Notes: generated from the sequence alone by a model not told the origin. A DNA stretch of 32,893 nt from a bacterium (GCA_028821455.1 JAPPGE010000058.1:1-32893), one strand, 5' to 3'; shown: positions 1 to 9,646, numbered from the stretch's first letter. Made by a program: numbers and translations.

Positions 1-118
1 GCGCCCGTCCGGATCTGTGCGGGGGGACCGGGGTAACCCGGTTCCCTACCGCGATTAAACAGCTACACGGAACTGTTCCCCGGCGTTTTCCTTGCGGGAG
101 AAAAAGCGTTTGTTTTCA

Positions 119-132
119 GCACCGAAAGGTGC
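119..132 (-). terminator. Possible terminator hairpin after tRNA-Cys
   Basis: Just past the tRNA-Cys 3' end on the minus strand there is a perfect 5-bp stem, GCACC-TTTC-GGTGC. It is followed within about 15 nt by A-rich and then T-rich sequence, including a run of five T at about 107-103. The T-run is not immediately adjacent to the stem, so intrinsic termination is plausible but not certain. Confidence 0.4.
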
Positions 133-144
133 GTAAGGGTTCGA

Positions 145-218
145 TGGAGGCTAGGACCGGAATCGAACCGGTGTAAACGGATTTGCAGTCCGGTGCATCA
201 CCACTCTGCCACCTAGCC
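145..218 (-). tRNA. tRNA-Cys (anticodon GCA)
   Basis: Read on the minus strand this is a complete cloverleaf of 74 nt including an encoded CCA. The acceptor stem pairs GGCTAGG (218-212) with CCTAGCC (155-149), the discriminator base is U, and CCA is at 147-145. The anticodon loop CTGCAAA gives anticodon GCA (186-184), and the T arm has the usual GGTTCGATTCC core. It decodes UGC/UGU cysteine codons. It stands alone, transcribed away from the pcm-like gene at 341. Confidence 0.96.
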
Positions 219-240
219 CCGGCCGCCTTGCGGGGTACCC

Positions 241-270
241 TTCCACACAACGCGGTCCATCCACTATACT
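241..270 (+). promoter_or_regulatory. Possible sigma70-type promoter for the pcm-like gene
   Basis: A good -10 hexamer, TATACT, lies at 265-270, about 70 bases before the ATG at 341. The -35 region is poor (TTCCAC at 241-246, 18-bp spacer). It would drive the pcm-tolC-popZ group. The call rests mainly on the -10 box. Confidence 0.35.
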
Positions 271-340
271 GGCCCCCTGATCGCTTGCGAAGTGCCGTCT
301 CGCCCGAGTGGGGTCAGGCCTTCGGAAATGAAGGCGTGCA

Positions 341-997
341 ATGATCGAATTTGCCGATGTTCGCCAGGCCATGGTGGAAAACCAGATCCGCTCGGTAAAG
401 GTGGACAACGAAGATCTCCTCGAGGCGTTGCGCGAGGTGCCGCGAGAGCTTTTCCTGCCGGAACAACTGCGTGGGATCGCCTATGTCGACGAGGACATCC
501 GCATCGATGGCGACCGCTACCTGACCGAGCCGATGGTACTGGCCCGCCTGCTGCAGGCCGGTGACATCGGTCCCGATGATGCCGTTCTTGTCATCGGCTG
601 CACCACCGGATACAGCGTTGCCGTGACGGCACGCCTGGCTGCAGCCGTGGTGGGCCTTGACAGCGATGCGGACATGATTACCCGGGCCGAGGCCACGCTC
701 GCCCGCCTCGAAATCTACAATGGTGTCGTCGTCTGTGGCGACATGCGGCGGGGTTGGCCGGAACAGTCTCCCTACGACGTCATCGTCATTGAGGGACGTT
801 GCGACGAGGTGCCGCGCACCATCACCGAACAGCTTTCCCCGGGCGGCCGACTCGTCGCCGTGTGCAGTGAAGCGGCCGTCGGACGCGCCGTCGTGATCCG
901 CCGTGACGCCGCCGGCAACCTGAGCCGGCGGTCCCTTTTCGATGCCTTCCTTCCACCACTGGAATGTTTCAGACGTGAACCTGAATTCCGGTTGTAG
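341..997 (+). CDS. Protein-L-isoaspartate O-methyltransferase family protein
   Basis: A 218-residue Rossmann-fold methyltransferase of the PCMT family, which uses S-adenosylmethionine to methylate isoaspartyl residues in aged proteins. The N-terminus has the family pattern MVENQIR followed by a VPRELFLPE segment (about residues 33-41) and a Y-L-T-E-P-M segment near 60-65. Motif I is VLVIGCTTGYS (about 82-92). This departs from the textbook G-x-G-x-G loop in the way I recall for alphaproteobacterial homologues. The length matches the family. It begins a plus-strand group with tolC and the popZ-like gene, and its last bases overlap the tolC start, suggesting translational coupling. Whether it is a true repair enzyme or a paralogue of other function cannot be told from sequence. 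Confidence 0.88.
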   Translation: MIEFADVRQAMVENQIRSVKVDNEDLLEALREVPRELFLPEQLRGIAYVDEDIRIDGDRYLTEPMVLARLLQAGDIGPDDAVLVIGCTTGYSVAVTARLAAAVVGLDSDADMITRAEATLARLEIYNGVVVCGDMRRGWPEQSPYDVIVIEGRCDEVPRTITEQLSPGGRLVAVCSEAAVGRAVVIRRDAAGNLSRRSLFDAFLPPLECFRREPEFRL

Positions 998-2336
998 ACC
1001 ACTTGTCGTTGCCGCCGCGCTGGCGTTGTCCTGGCCGGCATCCTCCCAGACACTCGTGGAGGCGTTGGCCATCGCCTATGAGAGCAGCCCGGCACTCGAA
1101 GCGGCACGGGCTCGCCTGAAGGCCGCCGATGAACAGGCAGCCCAGACCGATGCCAGAACGCGCCCGACCCTCTCTCTCGAGGGAGACCTGGGCCTGAGGG
1201 AACACGAGACCCAGGGAAGCACCAAACCGGCTTCATGGTCCATTGGCGTCGACCAGATCCTCTATCATGGAGCTATCTCCGCCGGCATCGGCCGGTCGGT
1301 GCACGTTGTTGGCAGTGCGAGAGCCGGTCTGGCCGAAGTCGAGCAACATGTGCTGCTGGGCGTCGCGCGGAGCTACACGGATGTTGTCCTGGCGCATGTG
1401 ATTCTCGACCGTGCGATCAGCAACGAACAAAGGCTGGCAAGCCACCTCGAGGCAACGGAGGATCGTTTCCGCCTGGGCCTCTCCACCCTGACCGATGTCG
1501 CCCAGGCACGTGCCCGGCTGGCCGGGGCCCGCGCAGACAGGGAGCGGGCACAGGGTCAGGTGATATCAGCATCCGCCCGGTTCCGGCAGGTTGTCGGTGT
1601 CAGTCCCGACAGTCCTCAACAACCAGCTGTGCCGGACGGTCTGCCGGCGAGCCTTGAGGAGGCGACAGCACGTGCCGTGGCGGAACATCCTGCTGTCGTG
1701 CGGGCCATCGAGGATGAGAGGACGGCGTGGAAGACCGCTGATGTCATGGCTTCCGAACTCAAGCCGTCCCTGAACCTGAGGGCGGAATTCAGGCGGGCGA
1801 GGGACGGCAGCTTCGGACATGTCTGGCGGGATGATTTCCGCGTTCTGACCCGCTTTGTCGTTCCCATCTACCAGGGAGGCCTGGCCTCTTCCCGGACCCG
1901 GGAGGCACGTCAGAACGCAGCCGCCCTCAAGCACGAGGTTCACAACGTCCGCAGGGAGGTGGAAGCCAGTGTCGTGAGTGCCTGGCAGTCCCTCAAGGTG
2001 GCCCGCGCCGAAATCGGGGCCCTTGAAGAGGAAGTGGCGGCCAATGCGACCGCACTGGAGGGCGTTACCAACGAACTGCGGGCCGGATTGCGCACGGTGC
2101 TGGCCGTTCTCGATGCAGAACAGGCGCTCTTCATCAGCGAGGTCGGTCTGGCCCGTGCCCGCAGCCAGGAAGTGACGGCGGCCTACGAGTTGCTGGCGGC
2201 GACCGGTCGGCTGAACGTACGCAGCCTGGGGTTGCCGGTCGCGATCTACGACGAGCACGCCTATCATGCGAAGGCGCGATCCACGCTGTGGGGTTACGGC
2301 GACAACACGATCGATGCCGACGACTGGTTCGAGTGA
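975..2336 (+). CDS. tolC: TolC family outer membrane efflux channel
   Basis: An outer-membrane channel-tunnel protein of the TolC/OprM type, which forms the exit duct for type I secretion and tripartite efflux pumps. I place the start at GTG 975 rather than ATG 942. The 975 start yields a clean signal peptide: a short polar segment, a hydrophobic stretch LVVAAALALSW, then an A-S-S-Q cleavage region at about residues 21-24. It leaves 453 residues, normal for TolC. The mature part shows the two tandem repeats of long coiled-coil helices expected, e.g. RFRLGLSTLTDVAQARARLAG in the first half and ELRAGLRTVLAVLDAEQALF in the second. It overlaps the pcm-like gene by 23 bp. This pcm-tolC-popZ order is common in alphaproteobacteria. 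The substrate is not predictable. Confidence 0.92.
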   Translation: MNLNSGCRPLVVAAALALSWPASSQTLVEALAIAYESSPALEAARARLKAADEQAAQTDARTRPTLSLEGDLGLREHETQGSTKPASWSIGVDQILYHGAISAGIGRSVHVVGSARAGLAEVEQHVLLGVARSYTDVVLAHVILDRAISNEQRLASHLEATEDRFRLGLSTLTDVAQARARLAGARADRERAQGQVISASARFRQVVGVSPDSPQQPAVPDGLPASLEEATARAVAEHPAVVRAIEDERTAWKTADVMASELKPSLNLRAEFRRARDGSFGHVWRDDFRVLTRFVVPIYQGGLASSRTREARQNAAALKHEVHNVRREVEASVVSAWQSLKVARAEIGALEEEVAANATALEGVTNELRAGLRTVLAVLDAEQALFISEVGLARARSQEVTAAYELLAATGRLNVRSLGLPVAIYDEHAYHAKARSTLWGYGDNTIDADDWFE

Positions 2337-2355
2337 AACGGGTGACGGGGGCCTC

Positions 2356-2679
2356 ATGACAAGTCAGGACAAACCGATGAGCGAAGCCCTCGAAGCCGTT
2401 CGGGGCATGATGGAAGCTGACAGGGCGGACCCTGTCGAGGAGGCGCCGCAGGCCGGTCTGGTGGAAGACTCGGCGGCTTCCGCTGATACCATGGATGCGC
2501 CGGCGGACACCGCAATGTCCGGTGACGACCCGCAGGGACGCGCCGAGGTGCTGGAAGAGATGATTGTGGAGCAGATCACACCGATGGTCCGGGACTGGCT
2601 CGACAAGCATCTGCCGGATATCGTCGCACGCGCCGTCGAACGGGAGGTCCGTGACCTGATGGGCCGCCGCGGCGGCTGA
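2356..2679 (+). CDS. popZ: PopZ-like cell-pole organising protein (DUF2497)
   Basis: A 107-residue acidic protein with the PopZ/DUF2497 layout: a short N-terminal helix (MSEALEAVRGMMEAD, residues 8-22), an acidic Pro/Ala/Asp-rich linker (about 23-60) and a conserved C-terminal helical module (VLEEMIVEQITPMVRDWLDK, about 66-85, then HLPDIVARAVEREV). In Caulobacter the family assembles into a polar matrix that anchors the chromosome origin through ParB and recruits cell-cycle regulators. The C-terminal helices mediate multimerisation and the N-terminal helix binds partners. The linker here is much shorter than the Caulobacter one. The start at ATG 2356 is preceded by a G-rich Shine-Dalgarno and lies 19 bp after the tolC stop. 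The position upstream of valS also matches alphaproteobacterial popZ. Confidence 0.85.
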   Translation: MTSQDKPMSEALEAVRGMMEADRADPVEEAPQAGLVEDSAASADTMDAPADTAMSGDDPQGRAEVLEEMIVEQITPMVRDWLDKHLPDIVARAVEREVRDLMGRRGG

Positions 2680-3052
2680 CCGGCCACGGCCGGCCGGCAG
2701 CGGCCTGGTGTCCGCCGCCGTGATGAAGCAGTTGCGCGGTGCATGGAACCGCAACCAGGTGCACCCCGCCTGTGACCTTCACTGTTGGAACGCGGGTCCG
2801 ATCGAGACACCGTGTGATGTTGACGCAGGATTGGTGGAGACGTTTGGCGTAGCGGTGTCCATGGACCTGCGTCGTGATCTGGATCAGCGCGGAAGTCGGT
2901 TCTCCGCAAGATTTCCGGAACTGAACCGGGGAGACGCACTGTGACGAGCAGGGCGCCGGGCCGTCGCGAGGAGCCTTCTGTGCCTGCCTGGTTCCGGTTT
3001 GACACCACAGTGGTGGCGAACGAGTGTTTGGCGGCAACCTGTCACTGAGGTC
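2680..3052. other. 373-bp intergenic region without a supported gene
   Basis: No convincing coding region is seen. A GC-rich dyad CCGGCCACGGCCGG at 2680-2693 sits against the popZ stop codon and could form a hairpin, but there is no T-run to make it an intrinsic terminator. A 78-codon open frame (2708-2944) has no recognisable composition, motif or ribosome-binding site and I do not call it. The promoter of the membrane-protein gene at 3053 probably lies here. Confidence 0.6.
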
Positions 3053-3601
3053 ATGATGTCGGCCAGAGCTGTGCGCGTGAGCGGTGTCGTGGCTCTTGCA
3101 ACGGTCCTGATCGTACCTGGGTCTGCCTTTCTGGTTGGATCAGTGACCCCGTCCGGTCCTGCCAACATCGAGAGAGCCCTGGGCCAGATCGCCCTGCTGA
3201 CCATCGTCATGTACTACGCTTTCGTGGGCTGCTCGGCCTTTGTCCTGTGGGCGACGAAGCAGGTCTTCAATGCTTCCGGCTACAGGTCCGCCGCCGTGTT
3301 GGTTGCGTGGCTCTTCGGTGTGCTCGTGTTCCTGCCTCCTCTCGCGTTTCCGCTGTGGGCGTGGTTCTCGATTCTCGCGATCAAATTCGGCAGACGGGTT
3401 GGTTCGCCCCTGTGGCAAGCCATCGGCATCATCTATCTGATTGCCGTGGTGCTGCTTGCCGCCGCGATAGCGATCGATTTCGCAGGTGTTCACATACCCG
3501 ATCTTGACGCGTTCATGGTGTTCTCGGGGTTGATGCTGCTCGTGGCCTGGTTGTTCCACGGCGTGTGCCTGATCATCAGCGCCCGCAGGCTGGCAGGGTA
3601 A
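3053..3601 (+). CDS. Small polytopic membrane protein of unknown function
   Basis: A 182-residue integral membrane protein. Hydrophobic stretches predict about five membrane segments: roughly residues 8-30, 43-65, 78-110 (one long or two short segments, with PPLAFPLWAW in the middle), 120-145 and 150-176. Short charged loops such as KFGRRVG sit between them. I do not recognise a family. The start is one of two adjacent ATG codons (3053 or 3056) with a CTGAGG Shine-Dalgarno a few bases upstream; upstream in-frame codons lack one. It lies between popZ and valS with gaps on both sides, so it may be a separate transcription unit. The hydrophobic periodicity makes a real gene likely even though the function is unknown. 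Confidence 0.75.
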   Translation: MMSARAVRVSGVVALATVLIVPGSAFLVGSVTPSGPANIERALGQIALLTIVMYYAFVGCSAFVLWATKQVFNASGYRSAAVLVAWLFGVLVFLPPLAFPLWAWFSILAIKFGRRVGSPLWQAIGIIYLIAVVLLAAAIAIDFAGVHIPDLDAFMVFSGLMLLVAWLFHGVCLIISARRLAG

Positions 3602-3874
3602 GCGTATCGCCAGCCGTCCGAAGGCAGGATCCGGACACCGAATCCCCCGGGGTCCCTGCCACGGATGTCACGGGACCGCCGGCCCGGTTTGAAGGTGTCG
3701 ACGCGATGTTGCGTGAGACGGCCTGCCGCCATAAGTTTCTCTCTCTTCCATGTGGCACCGAGGACACGGAAACACCCTGTTTGCGTGTTCCAGGCGTAGA
3801 ATCGTGAGAGAGAAAACGACGTTGTTTCAGGATATTGGACGTTCGTTCAGCACTGCAGGTGCGGACCGGGTGTG

Positions 3875-6553
3875 ATGGAACGCGACATGATGCACAAGAA
3901 CTGGGATGCGACATCGGCGGAAGGCCGTCTCTACGAGGAGTGGGAGAAGGGCGGTTCCTTCGCCATCGGCAGACGGGACAATGCCCGGCCCTACACCATT
4001 GTCATCCCGCCCCCCAACGTGACGGGAAGCCTGCACATGGGCCATGCCCTCAACAACACCCTGCAGGACATTCTCATCCGCCACGAGCGCATGAGGGGCC
4101 GCGATGCGTTGTGGCAGCCGGGCACGGATCACGCCGGCATTGCGACTCAGATGGTCGTCGAGCGCCAGCTCGGCGAAGAAGGGATCGCGCGGCGCGACAT
4201 CGGCCGGGAGGCGTTCGTCGACAGGGTCTGGGCGTGGAAGGAAGAATCGGGCGGACTCATCAACCGGCAGCTTCGCCGTCTGGGCGCCTCTGCCGACTGG
4301 TCGCGTGAACGCTTCACCATGGATGAAGGACTGTCGAAGGCTGTCATCACGGTCTTCGTGACCCTCCATGAGGAGGGCCTCATCTACCGCGACAAGCGGC
4401 TCGTCAACTGGGATCCCGGACTGGAAACGGCGATTTCGGATCTCGAGGTCCAGGCGAGGGAGACACGCGGTCACCTCTGGTACTTCCGGTATCCCGTCGA
4501 GGGAATCGACGGCCTTCACGTCACCATCGCCACCACCCGTCCCGAGACCATGCTGGGCGATACCGGCATCGCCGTTCATCCCGATGATCCCCGTTACGCG
4601 GCGCTGGTGGGGCGCCACGCCGTCCTTCCCCTGGTGGGGCGGAGAATTCCGATCGTCGCCGATACCTGGGCCGACCCCGAACAGGGAAGCGGCGCCGTCA
4701 AGATCACGCCGGCACACGATTTCAACGACTTCGAGGTGGGCCGCCGCCATGATCTCGAGATGATCAACATCCTCGATCAACGGGCCCGGCTGAATGACAA
4801 CGTGCCGGCGACCTACCGCGGCCTCGACCGCTTCGAGGCGCGCAGGAAGGTTGTCGCCGACATGGAGGCCGCCGGTCTCGTCGAACGGATCGATGAGCAC
4901 GTGCATACTGTTCCCTATGGCGACCGCAGCGGCGTGCCGGTCGAGCCGTACCTCACCGAACAGTGGTACGCGGATGCGCGCACCCTGGCCGGTCCGGCCA
5001 TCAGGGCGGTGGAGGAGGGAAGGACCCGCTTCTTCCCGGAGAAGTGGACCAAGACCTACTACCAGTGGATGCACAACATCCAGCCGTGGTGCATTTCCCG
5101 GCAGCTCTGGTGGGGCCATCGCATTCCCGCGTGGTACGGACCGGACGGTGAGGTGTTCGTGGCGGAAACCGCCGAAGAGGCCTGTGACAAGGCGCTCCGG
5201 CACTATGGCGAGGACGTGGATCTCGTGCGCGACAGCGACGTACTGGACACCTGGTTTTCGTCGGCCCTGTGGCCCTTCTCGACGCTCGGCTGGCCCGAGG
5301 AGACGCCGGAACTGCAGCGCTACTATCCCACCGACGTTCTCGTGACAGGCTTTGACATCATATTCTTCTGGGTTGCCCGGATGATGATGATGGGTCTTCA
5401 CTTCATGGGCGACGTTCCCTTCCACACCGTCTACATCCATGCCCTGGTGCGCGACGCCGCCGGCGCCAAGATGTCGAAATCGAAGGGCAACATCATTGAT
5501 CCCCTTGAACTGATGGAGACCTACGGCGCCGATTCCCTGCGCTTCACGCTGGCCGCCATGGCGGCGCCCGGTCGTGACATCCGCCTCTCGGAGAAACGGG
5601 TCGAGGGATACCGCAACTTCGCCACCAAGCTGTGGAACGCGGCCCGCTTCTGCCAGATGAACGAATGCCGCGCCGATGCGGGCTTCGATCCGCAGACAGC
5701 GAGGGAAACGGTGAACCGCTGGATGATCGGTGAGGTGGCGGTCCTGCGCATGCGCGTCGACGAGGCTCTCGAGGCCTACCGATTCAATGATGCCGCCCAG
5801 GCCGTCTATCAGGGGATCTGGAATGTCTTTTGTGACTGGTATCTCGAATTCACCAAGCCGGTCTTCGAGAAGGGCGACGCAGGCGCGGCGACCGAAACCC
5901 GGCAGACTGCCGGCTGGGTGCTCGACCAGTTGTTGACGATCCTTCACCCCTTCATGCCCTTCGTGACGGAGGCCCTGTGGCGCGAGATTGACGGCGACCG
6001 CGAGACACCGCTCATCGAGGCGTCCTGGCCGACGGCCGATTCCGGGCTGATCGATGCGAATGCGGCGCGCGAGCTGGACCAGGTGGTGCGCCTCGTCACG
6101 TTGATCAGGACGGTGAGGGCAGAGCTGAATGTTCCACCGGCACGCCGGATCGTTGCCGTGGTGCGTGATGCCGACGACGCGCTCGTCCGCGTGATCGAAC
6201 ACCACATGGTCGTCATCAAGCGCCTGGCGCGCCTTGATGAGCTGTCCGTCGGCGACACCACTCCAGCGGGCTCGGTGGAGGCGGTGTTCGATGACGCAAC
6301 CGTGGCGTTGCCCCTCGAGGGTGTCATCGACATCAAGGCCGAGATGGCCAGATTGAAAAAGGAAATCGACAGGACGGGGACGTCGATCGCCGCCATGGAA
6401 CGCAAGCTTGGCAACGAGCAGTTCCTGTCCAGGGCCCCGGAAGAGGTCGTGGAGGAACAGCGTGAACGCCTCGAGGCAGCGCTCCACGCTCGCCATCGCC
6501 TTGAAGAGGCCCTGGCGCGTCTCGCCGTCCCGCAGGGAGGGAATGCACCGTGA
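3875..6553 (+). CDS. valS: Valyl-tRNA synthetase
   Basis: A class I aminoacyl-tRNA synthetase that charges tRNA-Val with valine and edits misactivated threonine. The HIGH-type signature is HMGH (about residues 54-57, in [13 protein letters not shown]) and the KMSKS loop is intact (about 532-536, in AKMSKSKGN). The CP1 editing domain lies between them (e.g. [17 protein letters not shown]). The C-terminus has the anticodon-binding domain and the Val-specific coiled-coil arm (about 820-890, rich in E, K and R). Length about 892 residues, as expected. GTG 3872, ATG 3875, ATG 3887 and ATG 3890 are all in frame at the start; 3875 is chosen because it follows a G-rich stretch, but 3890 is possible. 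The stop overlaps the next gene's GTG by four bases. Confidence 0.97.
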   Translation: MERDMMHKNWDATSAEGRLYEEWEKGGSFAIGRRDNARPYTIVIPPPNVTGSLHMGHALNNTLQDILIRHERMRGRDALWQPGTDHAGIATQMVVERQLGEEGIARRDIGREAFVDRVWAWKEESGGLINRQLRRLGASADWSRERFTMDEGLSKAVITVFVTLHEEGLIYRDKRLVNWDPGLETAISDLEVQARETRGHLWYFRYPVEGIDGLHVTIATTRPETMLGDTGIAVHPDDPRYAALVGRHAVLPLVGRRIPIVADTWADPEQGSGAVKITPAHDFNDFEVGRRHDLEMINILDQRARLNDNVPATYRGLDRFEARRKVVADMEAAGLVERIDEHVHTVPYGDRSGVPVEPYLTEQWYADARTLAGPAIRAVEEGRTRFFPEKWTKTYYQWMHNIQPWCISRQLWWGHRIPAWYGPDGEVFVAETAEEACDKALRHYGEDVDLVRDSDVLDTWFSSALWPFSTLGWPEETPELQRYYPTDVLVTGFDIIFFWVARMMMMGLHFMGDVPFHTVYIHALVRDAAGAKMSKSKGNIIDPLELMETYGADSLRFTLAAMAAPGRDIRLSEKRVEGYRNFATKLWNAARFCQMNECRADAGFDPQTARETVNRWMIGEVAVLRMRVDEALEAYRFNDAAQAVYQGIWNVFCDWYLEFTKPVFEKGDAGAATETRQTAGWVLDQLLTILHPFMPFVTEALWREIDGDRETPLIEASWPTADSGLIDANAARELDQVVRLVTLIRTVRAELNVPPARRIVAVVRDADDALVRVIEHHMVVIKRLARLDELSVGDTTPAGSVEAVFDDATVALPLEGVIDIKAEMARLKKEIDRTGTSIAAMERKLGNEQFLSRAPEEVVEEQRERLEAALHARHRLEEALARLAVPQGGNAP

Positions 6554-7305
6554 CATCGAAGGTTCTCTACATCATCCACCATCCGGCCTGGACCGATTGC
6601 CGGGTCGCCGACACGCTGAGAACAAGGGGCTACATTGTCGATCATGTGTGCCCGGCCTTCGGTGATGATCTTCCCGCACTCGATGACTACGCGGTGGTGA
6701 TGGTGGGGGGCAGCGAGGAGGGCCACGTCGCCGAGCCCGACGATCCACCCTGGGTGGCCCGGGAAATCGCCTTTGTCCGCGATGTCGTGGCAAGGAGCAT
6801 CCCCTTCCTCGGCATCTGCATGGGGTGCCAGATCCTCGCCGGCGCCTGTGGCGGGGAGGTGGGCGGAAGGTCCGACGGCCTGTGCGAACTAGGCTTCTTT
6901 CACGTGGAACCCACCGCGGAGGGGGCCAGCCTCTTTCGCGATTCGCGGTGCTTCTACCAGGCCCACTACGAGGGCGTCATGACATTGCCGCCAGACGCTG
7001 TCCTTCTGGCCACAGGCGAGAACTTCCCCGTCCAGGCCTTCCGTGTGGGCGAGAAGGCCTACGGCGTGCAGTTCCACCCCGACGCGCGCCTTGAGAGAAT
7101 GACTCCCGAAGAGATCGCGAAGGATTCTCTCATCGGTACGAACGGCGCCCAGGGCGTCGACGAACAGGTCCGCCTGGCGCATCTTCACGAAGCGGCCATC
7201 CAGAGATGGACCGAGGAGTTTGTAGATCGCTGGGTCGGTCCGGCGACCATTCACCGACCCGACGTTCAAACCCGGCCGGAGAGTGTCCAGGCGACGTCCG
7301 CCTGA
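6550..7305 (+). CDS. Class I glutamine amidotransferase-like protein
   Basis: A 251-residue stand-alone amidotransferase domain resembling the GMP-synthase glutaminase. The nucleophile elbow is G-I-C-M-G-C-Q with Cys90 as the expected nucleophile, and the catalytic His176 lies in GVQFHPD. In the usual Cys-His-Glu triad the Glu sits two residues after the His (HPE); here that position is Asp178, a conservative change that could alter or weaken hydrolysis. Proteins of this type occur alone and act as gamma-glutamyl hydrolases or as glutaminase partners; nothing here tells which. The GTG start at 6550 overlaps the valS stop in a GTGA arrangement, so it is cotranslated with valS. The last 25 or so residues are probably disordered. 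Confidence 0.85.
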   Translation: MTSKVLYIIHHPAWTDCRVADTLRTRGYIVDHVCPAFGDDLPALDDYAVVMVGGSEEGHVAEPDDPPWVAREIAFVRDVVARSIPFLGICMGCQILAGACGGEVGGRSDGLCELGFFHVEPTAEGASLFRDSRCFYQAHYEGVMTLPPDAVLLATGENFPVQAFRVGEKAYGVQFHPDARLERMTPEEIAKDSLIGTNGAQGVDEQVRLAHLHEAAIQRWTEEFVDRWVGPATIHRPDVQTRPESVQATSA

Positions 7306-7478
7306 CGGTGTGGCCTGGGCCAGTGCGGATCATTCCGACCTCAGTGCAGCGGCATACATCCTGACCTCGGGGCATCTGCGCGGGGAGATTGCCGGGTTGT
7401 CAGGCCTGTGAACCGGGACATCGATCCAAGGAGGACAGCGTGACGCTGTCACTTCGTCGATGTAAGTCCCGAGACAAC

Positions 7479-7520
7479 GTGATTTTTCTGGAACAGCAAG
7501 AATCACCGCATAACGTGCGG
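7479..7520. other. Two inverted repeats between convergent genes
   Basis: GTGATT at 7479-7484 pairs with AATCAC at 7501-7506 across a 16-base spacer that itself contains CTG/CAG. Immediately next, CCGCA (7506-7510) pairs with TGCGG (7516-7520). They lie between the plus-strand amidotransferase gene and the minus-strand AbrB gene, where a bidirectional terminator would be expected. Neither stem is followed by a clear T-run. Confidence 0.3.
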
Positions 7521-7570
7521 AGATAAAGGTGCCTATTCTGCGCAATCGCTCGATCCGGATGATGCGGCCG

Positions 7571-8596
7571 TCAGGACCGCGTCACAAGGAAGGGGAGGAT
7601 GAGGCAGACGGCGAGGAATCGCAGCAGTTGATGGCCGGCGACGAACGCGGGGTCGAGACCAAGGGAAAGCGACAGGACCGTCATCATCTCCACACCTCCA
7701 GGAGCGAAGGCGAGCAGCACCTGCAGGAAGGGAAATGACGTGATGCGGGCAACCACCCAGGCCAGCGTTCCCGTGATGGCCACAGCCAGCACCACGCTTC
7801 CCAGCCCCGCCCTGACGCTTTCGAGCAGGTAGCGTGGCGACGTGTCGCGAAAGCGCGAACCGATTGCCGCGCCACTGACAACCAGTGCCGGCAGCATGAC
7901 TTCGAGCGGCAGGGATCCCCTGTCGAACCAGCCGGTCAGTGACAGACCGGCCGACAGGCACATCGGCGCGAAGAATGCCGGTGCCGGAAGCCGCAGTCTT
8001 CGCGCGAGCGGAAGGGTCGCAAATCCGGCGGCGACAAGACCAAGGGCCACCGGCCACGAAAGGGGCGGACCACCTCCTGATGTCTGGAGCGGTCCGGTTC
8101 CGTAGATGACCGCGAAGAGACCCGGCACCATCAGCAGCATGGTACAAAGACGCAGGATCTGCATGATGGCGACACGCCGGCTGTCGGCGCCGGTCTCGAT
8201 GGCATGGAGGATGACGAAACCCATGGCGCCGGGCATGGCGCACATTCTCGCGGTCTTGCGGTCGATGCCGTGCAGGCGATGGAGCCAGGCCGGTATGACG
8301 GCGAGCATGATGGCGATGCCGATGACGAGGCCGGCGACAGATACCGGCCACTCCGGCAGGGACTCGAGAGTGCGCCGGTCCACCGTGGTGCCGATCATAG
8401 TGCCGAGAATGACGAATGCGCCGTCGCGAAGCGACGCTGGCATGGCCACGGGAACGCGAAGCACGGCGGCCGCAGCGACGGCGATCATGGGCCCGGCCAG
8501 CCAGCCCGCCGGAATGCCGGCGGTACCGGCGAGAACGCCTCCAGCCGCGGCGATCGCCAGCGTCAGGGCGCACTCGCGCAGCCAGGTCGCGGTCAC
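7571..8596 (-). CDS. AbrB-family membrane protein (putative transporter/regulator)
   Basis: A 341-residue polytopic membrane protein with the duplicated AbrB-type architecture: two related halves, each with repeating hydrophobic segments and conserved glycine-rich turns. Examples are AGIPAGWLAGPMIAV in the first half (about residues 26-40) and APAFFAPMCLSAGLSLTGW in the second. The motif APGGVEMMTVLSLSLGLDPAFVAGHQLLRF near the C-terminus is characteristic of this family, also labelled putative ammonia monooxygenase because of an old association. Its role is not established; transport has been suggested. The ATG at 8596 overlaps the stop of the EamA gene by four bases (ATGA), so the two transporters form an operon. 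Confidence 0.88.
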   Translation of the reverse strand: MTATWLRECALTLAIAAAGGVLAGTAGIPAGWLAGPMIAVAAAAVLRVPVAMPASLRDGAFVILGTMIGTTVDRRTLESLPEWPVSVAGLVIGIAIMLAVIPAWLHRLHGIDRKTARMCAMPGAMGFVILHAIETGADSRRVAIMQILRLCTMLLMVPGLFAVIYGTGPLQTSGGGPPLSWPVALGLVAAGFATLPLARRLRLPAPAFFAPMCLSAGLSLTGWFDRGSLPLEVMLPALVVSGAAIGSRFRDTSPRYLLESVRAGLGSVVLAVAITGTLAWVVARITSFPFLQVLLAFAPGGVEMMTVLSLSLGLDPAFVAGHQLLRFLAVCLILPFLVTRS

Positions 8597-9477
8597 GCCG
8601 GGGCACCTTGTTTGCCGCTGACGACGAGAGCGACACCTGCGACGGCAAGCGCCATGCCGGCAAGCGCCACCGCTCCCATGGTTTCACCCAGCACCAGCCA
8701 CGCGATGAGGGCGGTGACCGGTGGCACGAGGAAGAAGAGGCTTGTGATGCGCGTTGCCTCGTGACGCCTGATCATGAGAGTGAGGAGCATGACCGAAACA
8801 AGGGACAGCAGGACCGCGACCCACACCAGTGCGGCGACAAACTGCGGGCTCCATGTCACGTTCCAGCCCTCCAGGGATGCCAGTGGCAGGAAGATGACGG
8901 TTGCGGTGACGAACTGGACAAGGAGACCCGGAAAGACATCCAGGGCCGGACAGAACCGTTTCTGGTAGAGAGTGCCCGCCGTGATGCCCAGCAGCGATCC
9001 CAGGCAGAAGATCATGCCGGCGACACTTCCCAGTCCCAGGGCGAGCTTGTGATCCACGACCAGCAACACGCCGGTGACTCCGAGACCAAGGCCGAGCCAC
9101 TGACGGCGTTGAAGGCTCTCGCCCAGCACGGGTCCGGCAAGCAGTGCGGTGAGGACGGGCTGCAGGGAGAGTATGAGAGCGGCGGTGCCTGCCCCGACAC
9201 CGGTCGACATCGCCATCCAGGCGCCACCGAAGTAAATGACCTGCATCATGAGGCCCAGGATCACCAGATGGGCCAATGCCCTCGGCGAGGCCGGCCAGGT
9301 TGGCCGCAGCACGGGGAGAAGGCAGAGCATGAGAACCGAGACCAGGGAGAATCTCAGGAACAGGAAAGTGGCAGGCCCCGCTTCCTCAAGCCCCGCCCTG
9401 GCGGCAATGAACCCGGTACTCCACAGGAAAACGAAGAGCATCGGTCCGACAACGGAAAGATCGATGCGCTGTCTCAA
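8593..9477 (-). CDS. DMT-superfamily EamA-type transporter
   Basis: A 294-residue inner-membrane permease with about ten hydrophobic segments organised as two EamA repeats. The N-terminal LFVFLWSTGFIAARAGLEEAGPATFLFLRF (first repeat, residues 13-42) is the classic family start, and VPPVTALIAWLVLGETMGAVALAGMAL closes the second repeat. Members export metabolites or amino acids; the substrate is unknown here. It is the first gene of a two-gene minus-strand operon with the AbrB-family gene. The 170-bp gap to the plus-strand GFA gene must hold divergent promoters. Length is normal for the family. Confidence 0.92.
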   Translation of the reverse strand: MRQRIDLSVVGPMLFVFLWSTGFIAARAGLEEAGPATFLFLRFSLVSVLMLCLLPVLRPTWPASPRALAHLVILGLMMQVIYFGGAWMAMSTGVGAGTAALILSLQPVLTALLAGPVLGESLQRRQWLGLGLGVTGVLLVVDHKLALGLGSVAGMIFCLGSLLGITAGTLYQKRFCPALDVFPGLLVQFVTATVIFLPLASLEGWNVTWSPQFVAALVWVAVLLSLVSVMLLTLMIRRHEATRITSLFFLVPPVTALIAWLVLGETMGAVALAGMALAVAGVALVVSGKQGAPA

Positions 9478-9646
9478 GGGTCAGTGTCATCGACCGCGAA
9501 AAGGGGAATCATCGAAGAGGGAGCTGGCTTGGGGTTACATCCGCCGTCGCATAGCATATCGGACACCCGCCGGCGACTCCGCCCCCTTGTTCCGAACCAA
9601 GGAGACGATACGGTTCGCCCGGACGATGACGTGGAGAACCCGGTCA

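Noticed and set aside
2708..2944. 78-codon open frame after popZ
   Set aside because: No Shine-Dalgarno, no hydrophobic or motif pattern, not convincing as a gene.
3827..6556. A 909-codon open frame on the minus strand
   Set aside because: It is entirely antisense to valS, which has all class I synthetase motifs. Long antisense frames are expected in GC-rich genes.
9236..9646. N-terminal extension of the GFA protein
   Set aside because: This part is antisense to the EamA transporter gene and its promoter region; the GFA family begins at the ATG at 9647 with a Shine-Dalgarno.
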